NCBI GenBank assembly: GCA_001179505.1
Contig: CDMY01000240.1
Coordinates: 45,326-106,798 of the forward strand
DNA: 61,473 bases
Source: Vitrella brassicaformis
Lineage: Eukaryota; Sar; Vitrellaceae
Direction of reading: 5' to 3'
Part shown: positions 35,421 to 45,591 of the stretch, in pieces
Layout: every line of letters begins with the position of its first letter
Position numbering within the stretch: the stretch's first letter is position 1
Position numbers and translations under genes: made by a program
Notes under the pieces: model-generated
Database searches by the model: none
Told to the model about the DNA's origin: nothing
The model's input: the letters and a program-made list of their open reading frames with translations, nothing else

Positions 35421-36455
35421 ATGTCTGATTCGGTGCCCGACGACCTGTGGCGGAGGCGCATTCTGCCGTCCCTTCTCGTCCATGAGGCGGTCTGTGTCCG
35501 AGCGACCTGCCGGGCGAAGGCGGCTCTCGTAACCGCCGCTCTGCTGGTGGAGCGCATCGACGGCTCCCTCGCCCGCCACTCCCTCACCGGCCTCATCGAT
35601 ATCGACCGCACCGCCCCTCTCCCATTCACCTATGTGCTGCGGGCGGCCTATGTGCTGGAGCAGGGCAGCAACGAGTGGCGTGCGATGGGGCGGTTCATCC
35701 GGCTGGCCGCCATCCATCGGCTGACGCCTGCCAATGGGCTGCCCCTGGTGCTGTCGGCTCAGTGGCTGACAGCCCACCTTCCCAGCAGGACGGCATTCCA
35801 CCAGCTGTCATTGGCGATGGCCATCTATCGGCTATTCGGCCACCTGCTCACATACAACACACACAGCCTGGCGCTGCAGCAAGCCGACAACGGGAGCTAT
35901 CGGATCGGCAATTTGGAGTCGTTTCGTGTGGTGCCGTTGGGCGAGCTGCCGGGCGGCCATCCCTATGCTGACGGCTACAAGCGGACTGACCCCGTCATCC
36001 GCCGGGCCAGTTACCTCTTCCTCTCATTCTCGGCACTCCTGCTGCACAGGCTGCTCGTCTGGTGGTCGACTGGAGAGGGGGTGGCCAAGAGGAGGGTGCT
36101 TTAGGCCAACATCGGCCGTGGTGACCAACGCTATGGCCGTCTGATGGCCGACAGCATCACAGAGGATCAGGGCATCGCTGTCGACTGGCGCTACGATGAG
36201 GGCAATCTGAATCATGCTGATGCGGAGGACGGTCGCTATGTGATTGTGAGCGGTCTCCGACCGGGCGAGACCGTCGCGGCGTATCTGGTGGTGTTGAATG
36301 GCTCGATCAGTCTGTACACGACCGAGGTACCTGCTGCCGATCGGTCTCAGCCGCCCGCTGACCACTACTCCGTCTCGGTTGGTGCCGCTCGCCGTGCGCT
36401 GCGGCCATTCGGTCTCGACAGTGATGTCATCGACAGGGGGACGGTGGTGGGGTGA
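35421..36455 (+). pseudogene. A3: subfamily A copy with an in-frame TAG
   Basis: The ATG at 35421 begins the standard A frame, and homology to the other A copies runs in one frame to the TGA at 36455. A TAG at 36102-36104 interrupts it after KRRVL. Other copies read ADIGRGD or ANIG just after this point, and here the text after TAG is ANIGRGDQRYGRL, so the frame is kept. A single TAG with no frame change looks like a nonsense mutation, although readthrough cannot be excluded. The 3' flank keeps only a short part of the flank repeat (GTGACTGACGCACACAGAGT near 36520). Confidence 0.7.
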
Positions 36456-37195
36456 GGGGTGTCTTGATAGGTGTTCCGGTATGGTTGGTGCCTTTCATAA
36501 GTTGGTGTGTGTGTGTGTCCGGTGACTGACGCACACAGAGTGACTTGATTTTGCCCACTTCCCCGCCTCTCCGTCTGTCTGGCCGGCCCGCCCTTGCCTG
36601 CCTGTCTGTCGTCTTGTCTCCCGATTCATCCCATCCGTGGCCTCTTTGCTTCACCGACCGACCGACCGGCAGCAATGAGTGCGCCCACACTTGCCGCACT
36701 TTTGTGCATTGCACACACCAATACACTTGACACGCGGACAAATAGGCTGACAACCGGGGAGAGAGAGGGATGATGGGTGTGTTACGCACACGCAGTGTGA
36801 CACGTGCAGACGTTTACACTGTGTGTGCATCAGGGTGGGGGGCACATGTATGTGATCGATCGACATTGCAGGGGTGCATGGCATGGACGTGTCGATGCGT
36901 TTAATGAGGGTATTATATAATCCCGATGGTACGGCATGTAGCATCCATCTTCCATCTTCCATGATGCATTTGAAACCACGTCCGTCACTCAGCACACAGT
37001 GTCATCACATTCCTTCTCTCACTCGACCGACCATGGTCATCATCATGATCATCATCACTCTGTCTCTTTGTCTCTATGGCCTCCCAGAAGCACACACGTA
37101 CCAAGACAGGAGTGACACATCCACTCATCCCTCCCTCCCTCCCTAGAGGGAGCCAGATCATCCCTCCAGGCAGCCCACCTCTCCCGTCCCCCTCG
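36456..37195. other. Intergenic between convergent genes
   Basis: About 740 bases without a supported gene. It holds a truncated piece of the A/B 3' flank at its left edge, CACA and ATCATC microsatellites, and an AT-rich TATTATATAATCC at about 36910. Confidence 0.4.
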
Positions 37196-38487
37196 TCATA
37201 TGAAAGGGTACAGGGCATACTCAGCGTAGAAGAGGTCCCATATCCGCTTGTAGAACAGCTTCACGCTCCCCACGCTGCCCGGGTCAAGACCAATCAAGTT
37301 CCGCACCACGAACGCCATCATCACTGCATGTCCACCGATCATCGTCGACCGTCGAAAAGTGCCAAATGGCGTCAGGGCGGCCGCAAGGATGGCCCCGGTG
37401 TAGGCCAGCATCAGCACGCAGGAGGCGGCCAGCGCCACCCGCTCGACGCCCACCCGCGTCGCGAAAGTGCTGATGTTGTATTGCCTGTCCCCCTGGACGT
37501 CCGGCAGGTCCTTGGTGACGGCAATCACGCCGGCAAACACCGTCATGAAGGAGGCGAGGAACATCACAGGAGGGTTCCACGCGAAGGGCAGCCCCAGGGC
37601 CTGCCGGGCAGCGTAGTAGACGCCGAAGTTGAGCAGGAAGCCCCTCACACAAGCGATGGTGGCGCCAGCGACCACGGGGAACCTCTTGAACTGGAAGGGA
37701 GGGACGCTGTAGAGGGCGCCGACTGTGAGCCCGAAGGCGTAGAGCTTGAAGATCAGCCCGGGGTACCAGTGGCTCACAATAGCCGGACCTGTAGGCAGAC
37801 AACAACATACACAGACGACCTGGATGGATGGATGGAGAGAGAGAGAGAGAGATGTGTGTGTGTCGGTTGCCCACCGGCCGATCCGGCGATCGTGACGATG
37901 ACCCACGCCCAGAAGAGGGAGAGGTCCTGGCTGGCCACTGGCAGGAAGGGCTTGTTGATCTTGTCAATGTCCACGTCATAGATCTGGTTGATGCCCACGA
38001 TGAACACATTCCCCAACAGCAGGCCTAGCAGACCCATCAAGGCCCGCTGCAGCAGGCTGAACGATACCGCATTCGGGTACTCGAGCACCGCCCTCACCAC
38101 TCCCACCAGAGAGGCCAGAATGGTCCCCCGAATCGTGTGCGGCCGCGAGAACTTGTAGAGGGTGCGGAAGATGCCGTCAGGGATGGCCTCTGTGCCCGTG
38201 TCCTCCACGTTCACATCTCGCTCGGTGCTGACTGCAACGGGCGTGGCGGCAGTCATCGCTACTGGCCGTCTTGGTCTCTTCTGCCAGCCGTAGGCCACAG
38301 ATGATGAACAACAAGGCATATGAGTGCGCGCAAGAGGGGCGACGAATGCAGCAGATGAGAGCGGTGAGAGCATCGCCATCGCCATCGCCAGGGCCGCTGC
38401 TGCACCGATGAAGATACACCGGCTGAGGCTGCAGTGGGGATGAGGCCGCGGTCGAGCTGTGCTCCACTTCATTGACAGGCCACACAT
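37196..38487 (-). CDS. HST: Homogentisate solanesyltransferase, plastid UbiA prenyltransferase
   Basis: Two exons (38487-37875 and 37788-37196) encode about 401 residues and end in TGA. The protein is a UbiA-family prenyltransferase with both Asp-rich motifs intact: NQIYDVDIDKINKP (about 167-180) and KDLPDVQGDR (about 297-306). SRPHTIRGT, LYSVPP, VRGFLLNFGVY and LFYAEY match plant homogentisate solanesyltransferase (PDS2/HST) better than the phytyltransferase VTE2, in my memory of the families. HST condenses homogentisate with solanesyl diphosphate on the way to plastoquinone. The N-terminus has a signal peptide (FIGAAAALAMAMAMLSPLSS) cut before AAF-V, then a basic transit peptide, so it is plastid-targeted. 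About eight hydrophobic segments are present. It is divergently arranged with the glycosyltransferase gene at 38942. Confidence 0.87.
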
Positions 38488-38941
38488 AGCTGAGCGTTGG
38501 CGCTTTGTGAATTTCTCCTTCTCGTCTGCGAGCTAAGCTCGCGTTTGATTGTCGAAAAGAGGAGAAGGAAGCAGAGAAAGGTGAAGGCGAGGCTTCAGAG
38601 ATGCGCAGACAGTCAGATCCTGGCGAAGGCGAGGTTCTCTTCAGCTCCGAGATGACTCGGTGTAGAAGGTTCTCCGCATCATCGAGGCCTTGATTCGGTG
38701 TTTGTCGTCCAGAGCAACGATATACAGGTCAACGTAGCGGCCTGCTTCTACAGGGTAAGCAAGATGGGACGAGGAGAGGCAGCCGGAATGGATCGACAAT
38801 GGGCCAGACTGATTATTGATTGACACACACACAGAGGCAGGAACACATAGCTACAACACAATCACACGAAGCCACGCACCAACCACGCCGCCCCTCACTC
38901 ATCTGTCTGTGTGTCTGTGCAGCTTGACCCTTCCCACCCCC
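38488..38941. other. Divergent intergenic region
   Basis: 454 bases lie between the ATG of HST (-) and the ATG of the glycosyltransferase (+). It probably holds both promoters. No named motif was recognised. Confidence 0.4.
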
Positions 38942-41900
38942 ATGGCAGTCCAGTGGACCCCCCTGCCCACCACAGCCCAGCCCCAGCCCCAACCCCCCTC
39001 CAGCCCTCCCTCTTGCGCCGCCAAGTGTCTGTCGGCATGCGCACGTGTGCAGCACCTGGTGCTCTTATCGGCCGCCGTGATAGTCATCCTCCGGACGTTC
39101 GCTGGCTTCCCAAGTTGGCAGCGTGCGGCGTCCAAGGGCGGGCAGTCGATGGGCGAGAATGGGTTGACGCTGGACGCGCAGAAACTGGCGATGGACTTTG
39201 TGCCCACAACATGGGAGGCGCCGACCAGCAAGCTGGGCCTCCTTGCCGCTGAATATGCGGGCCTTTTTGGTGAGTGAGTCGTGTGTGTCTGTCTGATGGA
39301 CCACATACATGGGGTGGATGGTGGAGAGAAGAATGGCTGGCTGCACGCCTGATGTGACGTGTTGTTGTCTTCTCCCTCCCTCCCTCTGTGTGTGTGTGTG
39401 CCCATGGTCATCAATCAAGGTGGACTGTCTCACCCGTCTCCCCCCCGTGTGCCGCCGGCGTGGCTGAAGCTGCTGGTCAACTCCACCAAGGCGGTGCCCC
39501 CCCTATTCCCCCCTGCAGTGCATGCCGGCATGTCCTCTGACGAGGACTGGGTAAGGCTGGATGACCACCGCCTACTCAAGACATCCTACTGGGACCCACG
39601 AAAACTCAGAGATGGCCACAGGCAACAGGTGGCTGCACCGCACCGGCAGGGTGGGAGGGGGTGCTTATCTGTCTGTCTTGCCTTATTCACCTCCCTCTCT
39701 CCCTCTCTCTCCCTCTCTCTCTCTCTCTGTGTGTGTGTGGTGCAGGTGCGTACGATAGCGTTGACGGGCGAGGCGGAACGGTCACCCGCAGCTCCGTACG
39801 AGAGCGGAAAGAATATCACGGGCGTCAGCTGCGAGCTCGTCTACCGGAACAAGCGGCTGGAGCAGGTGGTCGTCCCCGGCACCGTCGACATCAAACAGCT
39901 CGGCAAAAACGCCCGGGGCGTCCACTACTTCGCCTTCAGAACCTATCGATTCAGATTCCTCTTTTGCCGGTAGGTTGGGTGGGCGAAGCAAGGCAAGCAA
40001 CACACCGCACCGCCCACTGCACTGACCCCAACGACCTCCCTCATGGTTGATGGCATCCATTGCGTCACGTCAGGCCGCCGCATCCTGATTTCCGTCCTGA
40101 GTTCCCGCCCCCCGAAGAGCCGAACTCCGGCTGGTCCAGTATCGCCAGCGCCCAGCCCGACTTTGCCCTCGAGCCCCCGCGTGACGCCGTGCCCGAGTTC
40201 GTCCTGTGGAAGAGCGCCAGGACGGGATCAAGGAAAGTCAAGATGAGAGTCAGGTGGGAGGGGAGGATCGATCACATCTCACCGATCGATGGATCGATCA
40301 ACTGTGTTGCCTGCCTCCTGCGTACTTGCGTCTTGTCTTATCTGTCAGGCAATTGGCTGACCCCCGCACGCACGCACGCACCTTAACGGTGTGTGTGCGG
40401 CCATGGTGGGGGGCTCCGAACCCCCACACGGGCGTCTTTGACCATGTGGTGCGGCTGATGGAGTTTGTCGAGACCTACAAGTGATGGATAGAGGGCTGGG
40501 GAGGAGCGACGCGCGCACACACGAGCTCGTGCATGAGCTGCTGTCTGTCTGTCTGTCTGTGTGGCTGTGGCTGTGGCAGAGTGTTGGGTGTGGACTACTT
40601 CTCCTTCTACGAGAGCGCCTTTCCCGTGAGTTTTGCGGTGAAAAAGGCGTTACGGGTGTACAAGGAGGAGGGGCTGCTGGAGGTGGTGCCGTGGAACTTC
40701 CAGCAGCACGGCCTGGAGCCATTCCAATCCGTCTGGGACTACGCACAGGAGGCACAGACCAATGACTGCGTGCTCAGACACTCCGACTCCAAGTGAGCCA
40801 CACACGGAGAGGCAAGAGCAAGCGGCCATCTCTCCTCTCTCTCTGTGTGTGTTTGTGTGGGTGTATGTGTCACATCCATCCCACAGGTACGTGTTGATGA
40901 TCGACACGGATGAGTTCATCTTCCCCTCGGACCCCTGGGCGTGGGGGCCCAACCCCCTCCCGGCCATCCTCAACAAACTCATCCACTTCCACCCGCTCTC
41001 CGGCTCACTGGGCTTCAGGAACCACTGGACCTTCATGGAGTCACCTGATGACGCCGAGAAGGTAGGTGCCCCATGCGGCCACTGTGGTGCACACCCGACA
41101 CACGAGACACCTTTATGGTATGGTGTGCCGTCTCTGTGGTGTGTGTTTCAGGAGAAGTGGGACGCCGAGAGAGCCATCCCGGCATTAGGGCGCGTTCCCG
41201 ATGACGAGGGCATTGAGCTGACCGGCGCCGGCCAGTCGGCCGCCTTCAAGGAGGCCGTGGCTTTCCACACACTCGCCACCCTTGACGAGGAGAGGAACAG
41301 GACAAATGGCAAGAGGGAAGGGGAGAGGGCCGCCCACAAGCACTGGCTGGACCTTATGGTGAGTCCGCGTAAGACGCTCATCACCAAGGAGCCGGGGGAC
41401 AACTCGCCGCTGCGCGAAAACTCGCGAACCAAGGCTGCTGTCATCCCATGGCGGGTCTCCTACATGGCCATTCACCAGGTGCNNNNNNNNNNNNNNNNNN
41501 NNNNNNNNNNNNNNNNNNNNNNNNNNNNNNNNNNNNNNNNNNNNNNNNNNNNNNNNNNNNNNNNNNNNNNNNNNNNNNNNNNNNNNNNNNNNNNNNNNNN
41601 NNNNNNNNNNNNNNNNNNNNNNNNNNNNNNNNNNNNNNNNNNNNNNNNNNNNNNNNNNNNNNNNNNNNNNNNNNNNNNNNNNNNNNNNNNNNNNNNNNNN
41701 NNNNNNNNNNNNNNNNNNNNNNNNNNNNNNNNNNNNNNNNNNNNNNNNNNNNNNNNNNNNNNNNNNNNNNNNNNNNNNNNNNCCCCCCCCCCCCCCCGCC
41801 ACACACCACACACACACACACACACACAAAAGGAGAGACGAGAGACGTGTGTGTGGTTTTTGAGTTGTGTGTAGGTGTCAGAGTTCCTTCCTGGTTTTGG

Positions 41901-42554
41901 CGAGAAGGATGAGTTTGTGGCCATCCCGTCTGACCTCGCACGGATGCACCACTTCAAGAGCGCCCAGCAGGCTCAGTCATCCGACTCACGGACCAAGACA
42001 GCCAACGGCCAGTTCAGCATCACCATCCGGGCGCAAGAGATCAACGTACGAAGCACAGCCACCACATACACACACACACACACATACAGGCACATAATTC
42101 TTCCTCCTTTCATATGTGTGCGTGTCCGTCTGCCATCGATCTGATCTGTCAGGACCAGTTCTTGCAGTGGGAGAAGGTCCGTGCGGACGGCCCCCACTAC
42201 TACCTCTCCTCGGTGGTCAAAGGCATGACCAGCACCGCCCTCAAGATGGCCGCCCACACGGCCGTCACGACCACACCGCGCAGCAGCAGCACCACAACGT
42301 CCTCCCCCTCCCCCCAGCCCCCATCTGCCGATAGCTCCCCTTCCCGCGGTGCCACTGAGCAAGACGCCAATGCGAAATCACCGTCTCAGCAACAGCAAGA
42401 GGATGGTGGAAAGAGGCCACAATGGACCGGCAAGCAGGATGTTGCAAGTACAGGGAGGGAAGTGGGTGTGGGTGGCGGGGGCGCTGAGACCGACAAGCGG
42501 CAGGCGACCATGGCGGGGGAGGGCGGCAAGAGGACGGGGGACAAGAGGAGATAA
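38942..42554 (+). CDS. Family 92 (DUF23) glycosyltransferase, interrupted by an assembly gap
   Basis: Exons 38942-39269, 39420-39628, 39746-39969, 40074-40253, 40349-40480, 40580-40792, 40887-41061, 41152 to the gap at 41483, 41875-42045 and 42153-42554 keep phase up to the gap. An N-terminal membrane anchor (LVLLSAAVIVILRTFAG) suggests a type II Golgi protein. The GT92 core is clear: CVRPWWGAPN, FVETYKVLGVDYFSFYESA, EVVPWNF, QTNDCVLRHS, and the DxD-type YVLMIDTDEFIFP. GT92 members include galactosyltransferases that act on N-glycans. The acceptor cannot be told here. The gap hides up to about 100 codons, perhaps with an intron. The C-terminus is Ser/Thr/Pro- and then Gly/Lys-rich and poorly conserved. 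The ATG at 38942 precedes the anchor; an upstream exon is not excluded. Confidence 0.78.
41483..41782. other. Assembly gap of 300 N
   Basis: Exactly 300 N follow CACCAGGTGC and are followed by 15 C and then a CA microsatellite. The round size suggests an estimated gap. It falls inside the glycosyltransferase gene, probably in an intron and part of an exon. Confidence 0.98.
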
Positions 42555-43049
42555 GCAGGGCTGGCTGGCCGGGCGGGCGGAGTTGCTGCCTGTCCGTCCG
42601 TCCCACCTCCTGATCTCTGCCTCTTTCCTGCTGCTGTCCGTGTGTGTGTGTGGTCTGTTCGTGATGGGGGTGTTTCTTCCTTTGTACAGTCGGCCTGCCT
42701 GCCTGTTGGTGTGCACTGGGCCTGGCCTCTTGCCTGCCTGCTCGTCTGTCTGTCTGTCTGTCAGGGATGAGTGATAAGTCAGTGCCCTCCCATCCTCCCC
42801 CCCTCCAGAGACAGACGGTGCACCGACAGTTGGCGATAGGGCCGGTGCCGTGCTCAATTCGTATACGTCCCTACTTCCATGAGACACATACACACACACA
42901 CGTGTAGTCATATCACCCGTCAGTCTGCCGTTCCTTGTCTGCATTTTTTCTCCCCCTCTTTGTTTGTCATTGCATCCGCTCGTCCAGCTATGGGGCGGGG
43001 CGGGTGGGCACGTGGGCGCGTGGCTGGCGTGGCTGGGAAGGTAAATCAA
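42555..43049. other. Intergenic, 3' side of the glycosyltransferase
   Basis: No gene is seen. It contains GTCTGTCTGTC and CACACA microsatellites and GC-rich GGGCGGGGCGGG text near 43000. Confidence 0.4.
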
Positions 43050-43476
43050 TAGTGGGATGCGACGCGATGCGAGTGTTGTGATTGGTTGGTGATGGGTACG
43101 TACGGTGAGTGAGTGCTGCATGGAGTGTGTTCATCTTGGCTTTGCTGCGATTGATTGATCCCTCCCTGCAATTTTGTCCCGCGAGTGACGACAGCTAGAG
43201 GGGCGGGAGGGAGGAGGGAGGGGCTTTTGTTAGCCGTGCGCGTGGGACGCACGCCTGTGTGTCCGTTCGTGTGTCTGTCTGTGCCCTGTGGTCTGTTCGG
43301 ATGGACGGACGTCTGTGTACATAAAGACGGAGATTAAGGGAAATTTGTTCTAAGCAGTCTCGCTGACCCGTAGAGCACTCACGTCAGCGTCAGTCATCGG
43401 ACAGAGAGAGACACACACATACACACCAACTCTTGAGAGGCACCAGCCATACCAGCCGCCAGACAGCCACCGCCTC
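43050..43476 (-). repeat. 3' flank repeat, copy 4, downstream of A4
   Basis: This is the reverse-oriented copy of 17980-18345. Shared blocks are GCTGCATGGAGTGTG, GCTGCGATTGATTGATCC, CGCGAGTGACGACAGCTAGA, TTAGCCGTGCG, GTCTGTTCGGATGGACGGAC, AAGGGAAATTTGTTC (core about 43284-43352), and CACTCACGTCAGCGTCAGTC. Confidence 0.62.
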
Positions 43477-44530
43477 TCACCCCACCACTGTCCCCCTATC
43501 GATGACTGTCCCCCTGTCGATGACGTCACTCTCCAGACCGAATGGCCGCAGCAGACGGCGGGCGGCACCAATCGACACAGAGTAGCGGTCGGCGAGCGGA
43601 TGAGACCGATCGGCAGCAGGTGCCTCGGTCGTGTACAGCTCGACGCGGCCATTTCCCACCCGCAGATGGGCAGCGACGGTCTCGCCGGATCGCCAGCCGC
43701 TCACAATCACACGACGATGATCGCCCGCATTGGCAGCATTCAGATTGCCCCAGTCGTCGCGATTGTCGGCAGCGATGCCCTGACCCTCGATGATGCCATC
43801 GGTCCTCAGCAGTCGGCCATACCGAGGGTCGTCACGGCCGAGGTGTGCAGACAGCATTCTCCTCTTGCCCACCCCCTGTCCATCCGACCACCAGGGGAGC
43901 AGCCTTTCCAGCACGAATGCCGAGAATGAGCGGAAGAACAGGGAGCCGCAGCGGATGACGGGATCGGTCCGCTTGTAGCCGTCAGCATAGCGATGGCCGC
44001 CCGGCAGCTCACCCAATGGCACCACACGAAAGGTCACACTGGCGACCCGATAGGCCCCGCGGTCGGCTTGCTGCAGCGCCAGGCTGGTCCCGCTGTATGT
44101 GAGCATGTGGCCGAACAGCCGATAGATGGCCATGGCTAAGGGCAGCTGGTGGAAGGCCGTCCTGCTGGGAAGGTGGGCTGTCAGCCACCAAGCCGACAGC
44201 ACCAGGGGCAGCCCATTGGCAGGCGTCAGCCGATAGATGGCGGCCAGCCGGATGAACCGCCCCATCGCAAGGCCACTCGTTGCTGCCCTGCTCCAGCACA
44301 TAGGCCGCCCGCAGCACATAGCTGAATGGGAGAGGGGCGGTGCGGTCGATGTCGATGAGGCCGGTGAGGGAGTGGCGGCCGAGGGAGCCGTCGATGCGCT
44401 CCACCAGCAGAGCGGCGGTCGCGAGAGCCGCCTTCGCCCGGCAGGTCGCTCGGACACAGACCGCCTCATGGACGAGAAGGGACGGCAGAATGCGCCGGCG
44501 CCACAGGTCGTCGGGCACCGAATCAGACAT
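43477..44530 (-). pseudogene. A4: subfamily A copy broken by a 1-nt insertion
   Basis: From the ATG at 44530 the frame is a standard A N-terminus (SDSVPDDLWRRRILPSLL) up to QGSNEW. At about 44268-44272 the sequence reads TGGCCTTGCGATGGGG where A3 has TGGCGTGCGATGGGG, one base longer. The rest of the A body continues in another frame (MGRFIRLAAIYRLTPANGL to DRGTVVG). The end is also odd: DRGTVIDRGTVVG contains a short duplication at 43494-43520. A single-base lesion could be an assembly error, unlike the lesions in A1 and A2. Confidence 0.68.
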
Positions 44531-45591
44531 CGTCACAAATCACTCAGTCAGCGCATGACGACCGCCTCTGATGGCCATGGGCAGCAGCGTGGCGTGCACA
44601 CTGTGAGAGATCTGCATCCACACAAACACACAAAGCAGCAGCAGCGGCTGCTGCTCGAAGCATACCCGAGATTCCCTTCCCTCCCTTCTGTTCCCTCACC
44701 CTTTGAGACTCAGTGAGCGGAAGTCGATGATGAAAAAGCCGCCGCCGCCGCCGTCATGGCGCCGCTCAAACGCGCCTGAGGGAGAAGAATGGGAAGAACA
44801 CAGAGAGGGACGGAAAGACCCAGGGATGAATCAACGCCATCTGCGTCAGCTTGCTTGTGCTTTCCCTACCAGCTCCAGATCGGCCCGACGGAAGGCCCCT
44901 CAAGCGACGACCTGTGCGATGGAGGCGTCAAGATGGCACGTGCTGCGGAGGGCGGCAGAAAGATGAAAAAACTCTTCACGAAAAAGCACCCCCCCCTGAG
45001 CTCGCCCTTCCTCCGATCGCTCCGGTGAGGGCACCGCGCAGTCGCTGAGTCGACCTCCGCTGTACAATGACGCCTTGAAACAATCAGCAGCTGCCCACGC
45101 GCCTTCCTTCGGCTCGTTGTTTCAAGGCGTGTTCGGCAGAAGGAGAGAGGGCCCATTGCTTGCGGGCGGCATACTCCAGTATAGCAGCAGCACAGCTTGC
45201 ATCGGCGGGCGCATCCATCCGTATCATAGCTCTTGACAGGGTGCCGTCCGAATTGATCTCTCTGCGGGTAATTCATTCACTGACAGGCACACACGAGAGA
45301 CCGCCTCACACGCCACACATCGTTCCTCATTCAGCATCTATTGTGGTGTGTTGTCTTGTGTTGGTTCTATCAGGCATCCCCTGGCCGCCGTGTGAGAGAT
45401 AGCGGTGTCGTTGTCTGTCGTTGCTGCGCGTGGTGTGTTGCGACGCGTTGGGAGAGCATGCCTCCATAGCCACTTTACAGGTATGGTGCGAAAGCAGCAC
45501 AGGGCCCAGGGTGCCTCTGTCTGTTGATGAATCATCTGTGTGGTTTTGCTTCTCTTCGCCTCTGCAGGCAGCGTATGGAGCCGGAAGCACC
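44531..45591. other. A4 upstream region and long intergenic stretch
   Basis: The first 480 bases match the A3 upstream region in reverse, including the 5' UTR intron signals. After this, 45010-45591 holds a perfect 14-bp inverted repeat (see separate entry). I found no convincing gene. Confidence 0.45.
45070..45130. repeat. 14-bp perfect inverted repeat (hairpin)
   Basis: ACGCCTTGAAACAA at 45070-45083 is exactly matched in reverse complement by TTGTTTCAAGGCGT at 45117-45130, with a 33-base spacer. It could fold as a stem-loop or be a mobile-element remnant. I see no target-site duplication. Confidence 0.7.
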
